Assembly: GCA_037176885.1 (NCBI GenBank)
Contig: JAWWNJ010000034.1
Coordinates: forward strand, 1,116,001 to 1,180,000
Direction: 5' to 3'
DNA length: 64,000 nt
From: Favolaschia claudopus
Taxonomy: Eukaryota; Basidiomycota; Agaricomycetes; Agaricales; Mycenaceae
Made by a program: the position numbers and the translations under genes. Position 1 is the first letter of the stretch. Each line of letters begins with the position of its first letter. Below the pieces are notes generated by a model. The model was given only the letters and a program-made list of their open reading frames with translations. It did not search any database and was not told where the DNA came from. Below, one piece after another: positions 9,074 through 20,781 of the stretch.

Positions 9074-11716
9074 CTACCAATAATCCGGACGACGATGAGG
9101 TACGGCCTCACCCTTCTTTCTTTTCTTCCTCTCTGCTTGCCACTTCTCCATCCACCGCGCCATCCTCGCCCGAGATCGCTCGCTTCCCACATTGACAGTC
9201 GCGATCATCCGTCCCCAATCGATCGACAACGCAAAGCACGTCAGCTCGAAAAACGACGAGTGCTCGGAGTATGGCACAGGGATCAACTCCAGCGCCGAAT
9301 TCGTGCTCCGCGCAGGGTGTAAGTTCGCATACGTGAAGCTCTTCTGCTGAGTTATGGCTATGACCGACGGAATCGTTGGGGACTGGGATGCCCCTGTGGG
9401 TGGCCTGAATCTGAAAGAGATTGCGGGTTACAAAGGGTGCTACATATTGTGAGAAAGCACGCACGTCCATCCTGTCGGGCGAAACCCCACGACCTTGGTG
9501 AATTTGCCCTTGAAACGCTGCAGATAATGCTGAAGCTTCTCGAAGGAAATCATGCCTAAAGGGAGGATGTGGACGTCGGCGCTGAGGGGGTCCGACGTCA
9601 GCAATGCATGCAGCTCCGGATCCTGCTGGCAGCGCAGTATTGCAGCCTTCCGCGCGTCGCAGTAAATCTTTGATTTGACCGCTTGAGCAACAGCTGAAGC
9701 ACAAGTCATGAACGTTTCAATATCTCGTATAGACAGAGGCTGACCTTTCACGATACGTTCCTTCCCAACAGAGTATGTTCTATGTAAAGACAGTGTTAGC
9801 TCCGAAGCGAGATGTGGATAAACGAATCCTACCCCACGACTATCAATATCCGTTCGGAGTGTGCTTTTTGCTTCCCTTTTGAATCGGAGGAACTAGTGGC
9901 GAGCCAAGCATCGACCTTGGGTGCAGGCGGACCCGTGCTCCTACCGTCGATCATGCGTTTAGCGAACTCGGCGCATGCCGATATGACCAGCGGCTGCGGA
10001 GGGAATGTATACTAAAATCTGTGAGCAGGGATGCAGAACCGAGATAGGACATGGCCGGGCTACCTTGGGATCTAGATACGTTGTATCCAGATATACTTGG
10101 TCGATGTGCTTTCCTTTGACCGCCGGGTGCAGGGTGTGCTGCGGGGAAGCACGAAAGTCGCCGCAATGCAGGTAGCGAAAGGTCTTGGGAGAGCCAATAT
10201 AAGGGGATTTGTAGGAGCTATCACCAGCGTCCACGGTCTGTCGGCCCTCGAATAAAAAGAGGCACGAGCCTGGACAGTGGTTTGCCTCGATCAGAGTTAC
10301 GTGCACGCCACCAGTGTTGGGAATCACTGTAGGGACGTCCATGGGCAATGGATGAACCCATTTCCTGTCGACGGAAAGAATGTGAATGATGAGGTTGGCG
10401 GTTCCTTCGGAGCAATATATAGGACCGTGTTGCCAAGAAGCAGTTAAATTGGTGTAGTGGTCGCTATGCGCGTGCGTCAAGAAGTAGGCGGTCACGCCGG
10501 GGATGCACCCATATCGGAAAGCATCCACAGCGATAGGCATGCCTTGCATCACCTTGTAGAAAGGAGCCTTTCTACGGACCTTTTTCGTCCCACGAGAGTT
10601 CTCAGCCTCTGTCGCCTCATTCCAGATCGCCATCTCGGAACGTGAAGACATGAGAACTGAGAAAGCGTTGCTTCCGTTTCTAGAAGGTCGGGCGAATAGG
10701 TTGGGGACTGGGAGCGAGGATAACGGTTTCAACGGAGCTTTGGAAGAACCGGCGTGTGGGCCGCCCGAACTAGCGTCAAGACAGGCATTAACATGGCTTT
10801 CACGTTCCTAGGGTATGCATTAGACTAACCAAGGTTGAGACGGTAAAGGAGTACTAACCGCAGGCGATGACTCGCTCAATGTCTTCCGACAGAGAGGGCA
10901 CAAAAAGTCAACTGCAGGTTCCGGCTCATCAACCACCGTGCAATCATCGTCTTCATCTTCTTCCAGATTCGCTCCTATTTCATCATCCCCCATCCCCCAC
11001 TCGTCTTCATCCTCGACTCCGGCGGGAACATTGTCCATTGCGGCGGGAGAAGGACAGTCTTCCGTCAGCGAGACCGACGGCGTTTGCAGTAATGAAGAAG
11101 GCTTTCCAAACACACTGCGCGGCACATCTTCTATTGCGGGAGTAAGATCACAGTCGGTATCGAGCGATATTGGCCGGTCTTTCAACACCGACGAAGGCTT
11201 TCCAAATGACGAAGTTGCAGCAAGAGTAACGGGATTCGGGCCGCCAAGCACTGGCGAGGCATCCCCAAACGAGAGAGAGGGAGGGTTTGGCTCTGGACAT
11301 ATTTCCGAGCCTTCCGCTTTCTCCGCCAACAGACTCGAAGGCTTCCCAAAACTCAATGTGGTCTTTGGAAAGGCGACGGGCGCCGACAACGAGGTGTTGA
11401 CGCGTTTAATTGGCGCGCTTGGTAGCACCTCGACGTCGGAGCTCTCGCTGCGCCGCCGTTTCTTCTGCGGGGTACGGATAGCCTCAACCTCAACATCAGA
11501 ATCCGAGTCTATAACAATAATGTCTTGAGGATTGGGTGGGGCTGATTTCCGTTTCTGCGCGGGTTTAGGGGTGCGTTTGGTGGATGACTCGGCGGCAGAC
11601 TTGAGAGCTGGCTTTTTGGATGATCCTGCGGAAGGGCTCGCGAAGAATTGGTGCAAGGTTACAGCGGGTTTATCCTTCTTCGCCTTCGATTTCGAGCCAG
11701 TCTTCTGAGGAGCCAT
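9074..11716 (-). CDS. pso2: DNA crosslink repair nuclease PSO2/SNM1 (metallo-beta-lactamase, beta-CASP)
   Basis: 5' exonuclease family that processes interstrand crosslinks in the nucleus. Start MAPQKTGSK at 11716. The N-terminus holds a PIP-box-like TLHQFFASP, a basic nuclear-localisation stretch, and a SUMO-interaction-like motif IIVIDSDSDVEVE. Four repeats related to SFGKPSSLL follow, then an acidic stretch. A UBZ4-type zinc finger (CPLCRKTL... intron ...HVNACLD) precedes the catalytic core. The core has the metal site THAHSDHYTN, then ANHCPGSCLFLF, HCGDFRAS and YLDTTYLDP, with beta-CASP segments SKIYCDARKAAILRC and FRPTGWT, and the terminal YSEHSSFFEL. It ends near a basic tail (KWQAERKKRKKGEAVP) at 9074. 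Several short introns. Looks intact. Confidence 0.92.
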
Positions 11717-11954
11717 CGCGCTGGTAGTGGTAGGGGAGACGGCAAGCAACGTCACGCGTGACAACTCGCGTTTTGCGTCGACAGGCGTCGACTGGAGATT
11801 CAGCGGTGTGATAGAAAAATCGTCCCGTGGAACCTTGTCATTGCTGGTATATACAATTAATGATTTAAATACTACATGAGCAGTGAGTCCGTATGTGTAG
11901 GTAGCAATGTACAGTAGACGGCAGCGATACATCATCGGTAGATAGCGTAGGGGA

Positions 11955-14900
11955 TTACAGGCGCAGGGTCCTCGATAGAAGAAAACGATCTGAGAACGTA
12001 TATTATTAGCATTACATTGTGGAGAAGATGGAGGGGAAGAGCCCACTTTAATGCTTGCATGTCGACCTGGACAAACAATATTCAGCACAGGCATAGCGCG
12101 TAAAGCATATGAACGCACAGGAGATTTCAAGGCCATGAAACAATGCGAATCATTGTGCGTATCAACAGCCTCGCAGGCGTCGCAGAAATCAACTCCACAA
12201 TATGCACAGCGAAACCATACGCCCTGGATGCTCAACATGCAACGGTCGCACACGGCGGCAGTATGCTGCAGAGTAGCAAGATATTGAAGAGGATCCATTC
12301 CAGCCGGAGGTCCAGGGGGGGATTTGTATCTATGGTCGAGAACAGAGATGTCAAGAGTGACTAATGTGAAGACATTCACTTAGATAACGCACAGTCGGGG
12401 GAGGAATCCAAACGAGGAGGCAAGTGGGTGCTGAACAGGGCGAGGTAGCTTGAAGAATACGTGGCCCGGGTCATGGATTGTAAAAGAATGCGGTTCGCAG
12501 TTCGAACACTTAGTGATGGAGGTAAGCGGCAAAGAATAGGATAGGAACGAATGAGCAAACTCACAAGACTGAACCCCTGTGGCTGCGAAGGACAATTGGC
12601 ACACTGATATCGAACGCCGACGATGTTCTACAGATGAGGTGAATTTCTCCAAGCACGACATTGAGTAACAACACGAACGTTTCCACATCCGTGGCAAAAT
12701 ATGCGATGATCATCCTTGGAAGGTGGTCGTGTCCCGGACCCGATGACTGTTCGTGCATAGGACGAGACGACGGAACTCGCTTTGGAGGGCTTCTTCATAT
12801 CTTGGCTGCCGACGCTTGCAGCATCCCGACCCTGCCACAAATGTATGGCTCTTCTACTGGCTGTCTGGACCTGAAATCCTGCTTTAGCGACCGCATAGAA
12901 CTGTCAGCTGCGCAGTCCCACCTCATCAGTTTCTAGCGGGTAGGGTATCTACGAGCGAAATCAGCTTCTCTGCTAAGTAGAGGGCACACAAACAAACTGC
13001 TGACCTTGATCAAGATATGCGATGAAGTATGCCCGCCATCGGCGGAGTCCAAATTCCCAGGTAAACCCGCAGACTCGCAATTCGCACATATGTCTACCGA
13101 GTCGCAGATGGCGCAGTGGAATCGCGCGCCGACAATGTCCAGCATGCAACTACGTTCACTGAGCATCATCCAATCACGACAGCAACAATATACTTACTGA
13201 GCACATCGTACCCCTGGATGAGTGAGTGCTACGGAACAGTGAATAACGATTGAGCCAGTCAAATGACAGTCGCGCACATTTCTCTCCCTCGGGTCCTAAG
13301 TCAGGCGGAAGGGTCTCAAACTCCGCGTCGTCCGTAGTTGCAGCCTGGACTGGCATATCCGGTACCACCAAGAACGCATGTGAAGGATGGAGATCGTGTA
13401 CTTGGCTATCCGTCGATTAGCAACGGTGGTAGAAGCCCATATGTGGCTGACATACCTATAGCACGCCCGACACAAAATAAACTTCTTGCAGGAAGCACAT
13501 TTGAAGCGTTGGTGGTATGTGATCGCTGTACATGTTGAGCATTCCTGGACCTCATTCTCGTCTTGCTCTGCAGAAATAGGGGAATGAATTAGTTCCAGCG
13601 ACAACCGAAGCATAAGAACAACACACCAACATCCTCCCAACCGAAATGACCCCACACTTTCTCATGATACGCATGCCGCTGCTGGCCCTTCTTCGGCGCC
13701 GACCTCCGCCACTCCAACGCCCGCTGTGGGTCTGTAGACGACAACGGACTCACACTCGGCGACGCAGAACCAGAAGACAGCCCCGCCTCGATCGCATGCG
13801 TAACCCCAGCATGCTCCAAGCATCCCGAACACAGCTCGTACCCCGTTTCCTCCCGTACATTCGGGTTGGAGGGCACAACGAGCGTCGCCTGCGAGCTGTA
13901 CGTGCTCAAAGCGGGCGAAGCAAGCCCCGGCAAACGCGGGAGAGGTTTGAAGTGCCGCACGGAGCCAGTGAGGGTCTCTGTGCTTCCGGATCCCAGGAAA
14001 GGCCGTGATGAAGAAGGTGAGGTGTCGTGCGGTCGCGGAGGGTAGGAGTAATCGGGCTGTTGAGGGATTGGGAAGGAGCCATTGCGCTGTGGCGCGTAGG
14101 GATGGTTGGACGTACGACCGGCGTCAATTAACCCGTTTTGAGGGTGCAGGTGCGGGTGATCGTGGTGATGGTTGTGGTTCCCATTGACATTTTCACTATG
14201 CGCGTGTGGATGTAGGCTTCTTCCCTTGCCCTTGTTAGCCTGCGACGCGGGCTTTTTAGGCCCACAGATCGTACAGACATAGCGAAAAGATTCGAGGAGC
14301 ACGCCACACTCGGAGCAGTCCGTCAGCGAGTCTGGGGGAGGAGGGTTGAGGGGAAGGAACTGAAGAAGTTCCCTGGGGATCGTTTCCGAGGTGTATGGCT
14401 CGTCAGTGGGAGGGCTGCTGTGTCCGACCTCCGACTGGAAAGGATCTGCTACCGGAGGCGACAGCTTCGGCTTCGGGGCAGATTGAGAGTATTGTGAAGC
14501 TGCCTGCTGAGCAGCCAGCCAATTGAGCTGCCGCGACGAAGGTCGCGGTTTGGGCTGAGGCAGAAATTGATTTGTGCGCTCGTCATAATATCCCGAGTCG
14601 CGGGCGTGCGACGAAGATACATATGAATCGCGCGATTGCGACTGGGACGCAGAAGAGGAAGTATACGTGTAGTAGTACTTGCCTCGCGTGTCCTGTTCCA
14701 GCGCCAACGCTCCTCCGAGCTCGTCCTCCTCCTCTTCCGGAATTGACTCGACCCCCGAAGATACTGACGGAGCCGCAATCCCAATCATCGAGCGAATAGC
14801 CCGCGCATTTTGGTCGCGCAACCACGCGGCGCCACGGTCGCTCCCGTCTAAACCATCAAACTGTTGAATACTCGACGCATCATCCGGAATGGACTCCTCC

Positions 14901-15638
14901 AGCTTCAAACGCTCAAACACACCAGTGGCCTCCTCCTGAGGCCGCTGGACATCTATTTTGCTGTTACCGTCCGCGAACGGGTCGCTCGAGTTGGACTGGA
15001 AGCGCAAAGTGGTGCTGGGCCCCGCCTCTGGATTTCCCGAAGATTGCGACAAAACGTCCCAAGATTGTACCGAGCCCTGCGAACCCACAGGGCGGTCGGC
15101 GCGGGATATTGCGTCTCTGGAACTGACGGTTATTGAATCGTCGTCCAAATCGACGCTAGGGGCACCGAAAGAGAACGACTGCTGACTCCCATTCCGATTC
15201 TTATAGTCCTCAAGGCTCGCGAGAGACGAAGTATCGGACAAGCTAGGCCCATCGTAATCGACAGTGATAGTGACACGGAGAGTTATCTTGTTTTTGCCAA
15301 AGCTGCGTCCGGATAGAATTGAAGCGGCGGATGACAACGGTGCATCGTCTCCGCCGCCTTGAAAGTATGATATGGCCTCGGAGAGGTCTCCATCGGTCGT
15401 GATGTCCGTCACCTCTCCGTCGTCGTCCTTATAAGATATTGCGTACGACGTTGCATACAGGGAGAACGCCTGTTCCACCTGGTGATAACAAAATTGTAAG
15501 ACTGACCGATGCTGAGAATGGTAATCAACGAACTCTATGGCGTAGAACATCGTAGCTGCAATTTCGAGCGGACTTAAACGTTATGCGTTTATTCCATCTG
15601 TCGAAGGTACATTTGACCACCAGCTCTCGGTCGGCCAT
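11955..15638 (-). CDS. NBR1/p62-like PB1 and multi-ZZ zinc-finger protein
   Basis: Probable selective-autophagy-type scaffold. The first exon, upstream of the long open frame, gives MADRELVVKCTFDRWNKR and TFKSARNCSYDVLRHR, spliced to VEQAFSLYATSYAISYKDDD; together with DGEVTDITTDGDLSEAISYF these form a complete PB1 domain with the basic Lys and the acidic OPCA motif. A long low-complexity Ser/Gln/Pro region follows. Next come five ZZ-like fingers: CSECG...CTICG (with a large His-rich insertion before ELCSGC), CSTCTAITYHQRFKCASCKK, one with FHCAICDSVDICANCE, one with RYQCANCPSQPQGFSL then CSNCE, and CDRCMLSIQGVWFRCAYCG. The last exon ends SRTLRL at 11955. I see no FW (four-tryptophan) domain, unlike animal NBR1. 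Only 238 bp separate its stop from PSO2. Confidence 0.8.
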
Positions 15639-15843
15639 GTCCGAAGCGCTGCGCACTGGCAGGAGAAGGGAAAGACCAAGAGGTGAGGCTGTGCATCATG
15701 GTAAGCTTAGACGCGCACATGTGATGAGCAAATCGATGGGGCGGCGTAGGGAGAGGTGATGAGCACTGGAAAACGTAGGGCTTGTTACATGATTTTGGAG
15801 TGCGAAGGGGTATCATTATCATTTAAACGCGACTGCTAGTACA

Positions 15844-17105
15844 TTACAAAGTGGACAGGAGCCTATCAGCACGTCCAAATATTCTAGATGGCGTGCGGAC
15901 AGAGATGGCGAGCCGCCCTGCGTCGCGAGTGGTGGGCATGCCGTGGCGCACGCCATGAGCAGATTGTGTCAGATCCACCGACTCCTCTTCATAATGCGCA
16001 AAAACCCAGTGAATGCGGGGCGGGGCGTCGCGATTTGCGAACGTTGCCTCAAGGGTGGCCATGAGAGGCAAGTAAAGCGTCATGTCCACGTCGTTGTCAC
16101 CAACCCATTGCCTAATCACCAAGTCCGTAAGCGCTGGAGTCATTCGCAACGGAGCAATAGAAGACATAGTGGCAATGGTCGCGGAGATATATTCTATTTT
16201 CGCCTGAGGAGCAAGTCTACTGTCCGCAAAGGAGAACTGGAGCTTCCGAAGTACTGGAAGACGAGAAAAAGTAGGCGGTAGTTGCCAACCAACATATTCT
16301 GAGCAATTATCAGAAACGAGCAACACATATGATATGAGGAATACCCACTTGGGCAGTCGAGCTGCAAGTGCTTGATCGTGTGAGACAGGGCCACAACGAG
16401 TGGTCTGGCCCATGCAATACTTTCGATCTGGGTACTGTCGATCGACAGGTGTTGAAGCGCAGGAAATGAAACCGAAATATCCTGCAGAGATGCGAGGAAT
16501 TCTCCAACGCTTCCGCTAGATACTATGGCAAGAGATCTCACTGTCGCAGGTCGAGAGGCCGATAGTGGAAATGCACTGGTCAACATCTCTTCCTCTTTGA
16601 CATCCACCATATGCAACGTGATAGATGGTACAACCTCGAAAAACCCTCCAAGTATCGCTGGGCCGATGTACAGATGTGAGAGGTGCAACTCGCTCAACGT
16701 CTGGTGCGATAGGAAACCCAAAATAAGTTTCGGGATCTCGGATTTTTCCTGGAAACTAGAGTAGACGTGTTGATACCATATCCCAACCAGTGTGCAGATC
16801 CGGACGTTCTGCAATTTGGCAAGGAATTGGGAAAGGCTTTCGCGGTAGTCCTCGCTGACCATGATGTCCCGAAGATCTTCGATGGTCAAACGAGAGATGT
16901 ATTGCTCCACGCGCGAATTTTCTGCGAGGAGCTTGCATGCTGCATCACAGTTGTCGGTTGTTACGGTGAAGGAACTCAGCAGAATACGCTGGCTGGGAGG
17001 CCGGAAGATCAGGGAGACAAGGGAGCAGGCCTTGAGTGACTCCACATCTTCAACTTCGTAAATAACGGCCTCCCAGAGCTCTGGAGGAAATGTGGGAACG
17101 CCCAT
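15844..17105 (-). CDS. F-box protein, paralog B
   Basis: Two-exon F-box gene paralogous over its whole length to 7630-8884 but in opposite orientation. It starts MGVPTFPPELWEAVIYEVED at 17105, continues CSLVSLIFRPPSQRILLSSF and LSRLTIEDLRD, and has Leu-rich repeats (LSELHLSHLYIGP, LQHLSIDS, IKHLQLDC). An intron of about 50 nt (GTGGGTATTC...GCTCAG) joins exon 2, GWQLPPTFSRLPVLRKLQF, which ends in DAPPRIHWVFAHYEEE and RADRLLSTL at 15844. The frame is open throughout, so this copy is the reference for judging the break in paralog A. It is predicted to be an SCF substrate receptor; target unknown. It lies next to an ARF-like gene. Confidence 0.85.
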
Positions 17106-17275
17106 GATGGTGGGAAGGAAACAGCTGGTGTGGCTGTGTACGACCCAAAGGCGAGTTGCCGCGGCGCAATGCTACGCAACGTGAAGCACAGAACTCGTTT
17201 GGCATAGACAAGCGTAGATCCAAGTCAAGATGAATCGAACAAATGAACAGCGAATGGTACGAACGCAGGAATAGA

Positions 17276-18161
17276 TTACCTGCGTTGTTTCTTTAACATG
17301 TCGATTTCCGCGATGAGTTCATACGAAACATTTTCGACCAGCTGCGCACTGATTAAGTGAAAAGAACACGTTCCTTTGAATAGCTGGACTCACCCACTCC
17401 AGCGCCTCGTCGATTCCGTCTGCAGTCAGAGCTGATATACCCTGCGACCTGATTAACGAAGCGTTCCGTCCCGAAGATTCGCGACTCACCCACCTTGAGA
17501 CTTATCGTTCGCCCTGCCTGGGCTAGCCTCTGGATGCCGAGTACCTCATCAATGACAGCCAAATCCACAGCACCAGCGGAGTCGACTTTATTCGCTAGAA
17601 CAAGAACAGGATGATATTCCATGCCTCTATCCATTTCTATTCTCGCAAGTGCCTCTTTGGCTTCCAAGAAGCGTGTAGGTGCAGCCGCATCGACGACGAA
17701 GACCAAGGCAGGGTAGTTACGGTAAACTGATGGTCGAGCACAGTGAAGAAGAACTTGAAAGCAATTCGAAAGAATACTAACAAGATCGCCAGAGTGGTCT
17801 GATCTTGTCTGACCCTCCAAACTCCCCAATCTTGATACTATGTCGGCCGTACAAGACTGTGTCCACGTTGTAGCCTACTTGAGCCATTGAATCTCTCAGA
17901 GCAACACGAAGATACAACGACAACACGTACCTACGGTGGTGACAGTCTCCGGGAGCACACGTTCCGTCCCGCGCCGTTTGAAGCGGCTCAAGAGGCTGGT
18001 CTTGCCCGCACCGTCAAGACCTAGCATTATGACCTCTATTCGAGGATAACCGACTCTTGTAGGCGGAGTTTTGTTTGAGCTAACGAAAACCTACCGAACT
18101 TCTTGGGAGATTGAAGTAGCGTAGCGGTGGCCAGCTTTGCATTGGAGACGACTGAGCCCAT
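17276..18161 (-). CDS. ARF-like small GTPase, paralog 3 (altered switch II)
   Basis: Starts MGSVVSNAKLATATLLQSPK at 18161. The P-loop is LGLDGAGKTSLLSRFKRR, switch I is in LPETVTTVG, and the interswitch is YNVDTVLYGRHSIKIGEFGG. Here the conserved Trp-Asp of ARF (WDVGG) reads Gly-Glu, and the glutamine after the glycines is Ser (EFGGSDKIRPLW). The rest is conventional: ALVFVVDAAAPTRFLEAKEA, specificity motif NKVD, GISALTADGIDEALEW and a last exon LVENVSYELIAEIDMLKKQR ending at 17276. Loss of the DxxG aspartate could impair Mg2+/GTP handling while leaving nucleotide binding. It is divergently paired with paralog 4. Confidence 0.72.
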
Positions 18162-18569
18162 GAACATTGAGAATATAGGAATATCCTTTACGGATCCTCG
18201 TGTCCTCCATTCACATGCATAGCTTTGGAGGACGGAAGCGACGTTGGAACTTGGCGGGCTACCGGCCAAGTACTATTATCCCAGATGATGGATGCAAGAA
18301 GTTTCGTGGCTGTGCGTCGGGCGTCTTAGCCTAACCCAAACCACCACCACATTTGAACGTTTCAATTGCCCCTTGGACGTGTACACTGCGTGGTGGAAGT
18401 CGTGGTCTCGTCAGTATCGCACAGCTATCCAGCGACCTAATCAATGTAACATATAAGCGTCTCGCAAGCGCCCTAAACTCGAAATTTCCTCTCCCTCGAC
18501 GCTGAACTGGTCTCGGACTCGCGAAATCTGCTAGAAGTCTAAAGTCACTTTACCTTGTCTAAAATCTGT
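18162..18569. promoter_or_regulatory. Bidirectional promoter of ARF-like paralogs 3 and 4
   Basis: This 408-bp gap between divergent starts shares short blocks with the promoter at 1224-1543: TTCGTGGCTGTGC, GGACGTGTACACTGCGT, CGCACAGCT and a TATA-like ACATATAAGCGTC at 18451-18463. The TATA is about 110 bp upstream of the plus-strand ATG, close to the spacing in the other pair. The conserved architecture supports duplication of the whole divergent gene pair. Confidence 0.55.
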
Positions 18570-19445
18570 ATGGGCTCCGCCATCTCAACCGCGACCGCAA
18601 GCACAGCTGCGTTTCTTGGCTCACCCAAAAAATTCGGTAGGTCGAGCTGACATTCGTTGTCGTCAACAAGTACCAAACTGGTGTGGCAGAAGTGGTGATG
18701 GTTGGCCTCGATGAAGCAGGCAAAACCGGCATCTTGAACCGATTCCATCGACGCGAGTTGCCTCGAGGCGTGCTACCAGCCACCATCCCTACGATAGGTT
18801 CGTTCCCTTCTCACGGAGCTGTTTTGTGCGAGACTCATCAAGCGCAGGCGGCAACTATGAGACTTTTACCTACAGCCAACATCGCATCTCACTATGGGAT
18901 TTCGGAGGCCATGAAAAGATTCGGCCTCTTTGGCGGCGCTGTGAGTGTCGTCGTGATCATCTCGTCCTTCATTCTGTTACAACGCGACCTAGATTTCTGG
19001 AACGGACATGCTTTCATCTTTGTTCTCGACGCGACTGCACCGACGCGGTTCGCCGAAGCTAAGCAGGAACTGACGTGGTTGTGGGAGGGAACGGAAAAGC
19101 AGCATCCAATTCTTGTGTTGGCGAACAAGATGGATTTGGCAGGCGCCGTGGGATTGAATGCGATTGAGGAGGCGCTGGGCATTGAGAAAATTGCGAGTTC
19201 CGGACGAGCAATCACCCTGAAGGTCAGTCTTCCTCCTTACCAGGTGACAAACCTTCGAAGGCTGACATGGAGCAGGGTATATCTGCAATGACTGGGGACG
19301 GTGTGGACGAGGCTCTCGAGTGGGTAAGATGACTTGACTTGTTCATTGCGCACTGCTGAGAATTGAGCAGCTCCTGCAGAACATATCTTACTTACTCATC
19401 GCAGAGACTGATCAGGCCAAGAAGAATGTAGAGCAAGCTTGGTGA
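18570..19445 (+). CDS. ARF-like small GTPase, paralog 4
   Basis: Start MGSAISTATASTAAFLGSPK at 18570 (Gly2 for myristoylation). P-loop VGLDEAGKTGILNRFHRREL, switch I in LPATIPTIG, interswitch NYETFTYSQHRISLWDFGG, then HEKIRPLWRRC. The glutamine position is His, as in SAR1-type GTPases. An intron after RRC is followed by DFWNGHAFIFVLDATAPTRF, AEAKQELTWLWEGTEKQHP, NKMDLAGA, and GISAMTGDGVDEALEW. The last exon, LLQNISYLLIAETDQAKKNV, ends at 19445. All GTP-binding motifs are present, and this is the most ARF-like of the four copies. Confidence 0.78.
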
Positions 19446-20781
19446 ATATATCGTCTTGTGCAGTTTGACAGGAGAAGTTAATCGCCATGACCGTCGCATC
19501 ATTGCGAAGTAACCTTCGGACTTTGGATGCTATCATCTGTCTCGATCTCTCTGTTCTCATCTTCGCCTCGAGACCATGTACCGCAGATTCAGCTCGCAAG
19601 CACCCCAGAAACATTGTACAGAGATAGATTCATTTCCCAGAACATGCCGTACTCAGAACAGCACATTGACCTCCGCATTCTGCGCCTCCGCCATCACATT
19701 CGGACTCGTGCACGTACCACCCTCCGCTTTGAATTGCAGGACGAACTCAATGCGCGTCAGGTGTGTTGGATGCCATGCAGCCAAGTCTCGGAGCGCCACC
19801 CATGCCTCAACGCCGAGAATTTCAGTAGCCTGGTCACGCCCAGGAACTCCACCGCCGGAACGACTTAAAAGGGCAATGGCGTTCATATATCACAACTTGG
19901 GAACACAGCGCCTACCAAGGGTTCGACGGAGAAAAGGCGGAACGCGATCTCTGAGATATCGAATGCTGGCGCGTATTCTTGCCTTTCAACCTGATAGGAC
20001 CGCTTCGCATCGATCGCATGGTATTTGCGCAGTCAGGATGTGTGGAACAATGCTGCAATTTTCTCTCAGCCCAGTTCGGCATACAGCATTTACTTCCTCT
20101 GTCGACTAACGATATAAATCGGCAGATTCCTCGGATGCTGTTGATTCATGATTGCTTGAAGCATCACCGTCAATGAATATCGGGTTGGCCGCTGCTACGT
20201 GGTATACTTCAGCTCGAGAACAGAGGGCTTGCGGCTCTTTTATTCCGGTAATAAACTATCACAATGAAAAGGAGCTTCTCCGGCATCCATGCGGAGTCTT
20301 CACGGCATACACCGCGCTTTGGTGTCAAGTTTTTTCGCTTCCTGGCGCTACACCCCAAGAACCGACATAAAATTGGACACACAGCACGAGGAATCTGGGG
20401 GACGGAAGTAATTCGAGCTCTTCTGAACCTTCGCCCAGGACCTGGAAGCAGAAGAACTAAGCGCCGGAAGAGAATATAGTACAGTACACTGCTGAACGCG
20501 TTGCTGAACGTGTTCCTTTGCTTCGACGCACAGATAAGGTGGAAGAAGAAGCATTTTCATTCGTCGATCGAATAAACAGCCTTTGTCCCGTGTGAATCGA
20601 TGAATCGACGGTGAACTCCGGTGGGAGCCTCGTGGTTTACGCAGCTCAGAAGGAAGAGCTTTAAACTGGGTCGATTTGGATGCCCTTCCCCAGCAACCTT
20701 CGTTTGCTTACCTCCGCTGCGTTCATGACCTACCACAGACATCCTGAAGTTTTCCCCGGCGCTTGGATTGAATCGCGGTAC
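19446..20781. other. Intergenic, no confident gene
   Basis: About 1.3 kb between an ARF-like gene and the giant GTPase gene. Both strands carry only short frames without recognisable motifs or a coherent splice series. It should contain the promoter of the gene starting at 20782. I see no transposon ends or tandem repeats. Confidence 0.4.

Noticed and set aside
10938..11528. Plus-strand Ser-rich open frame of about 196 codons
   Set aside because: It is the antisense of the low-complexity PSO2 N-terminus; the minus strand has the UBZ finger and the family order.
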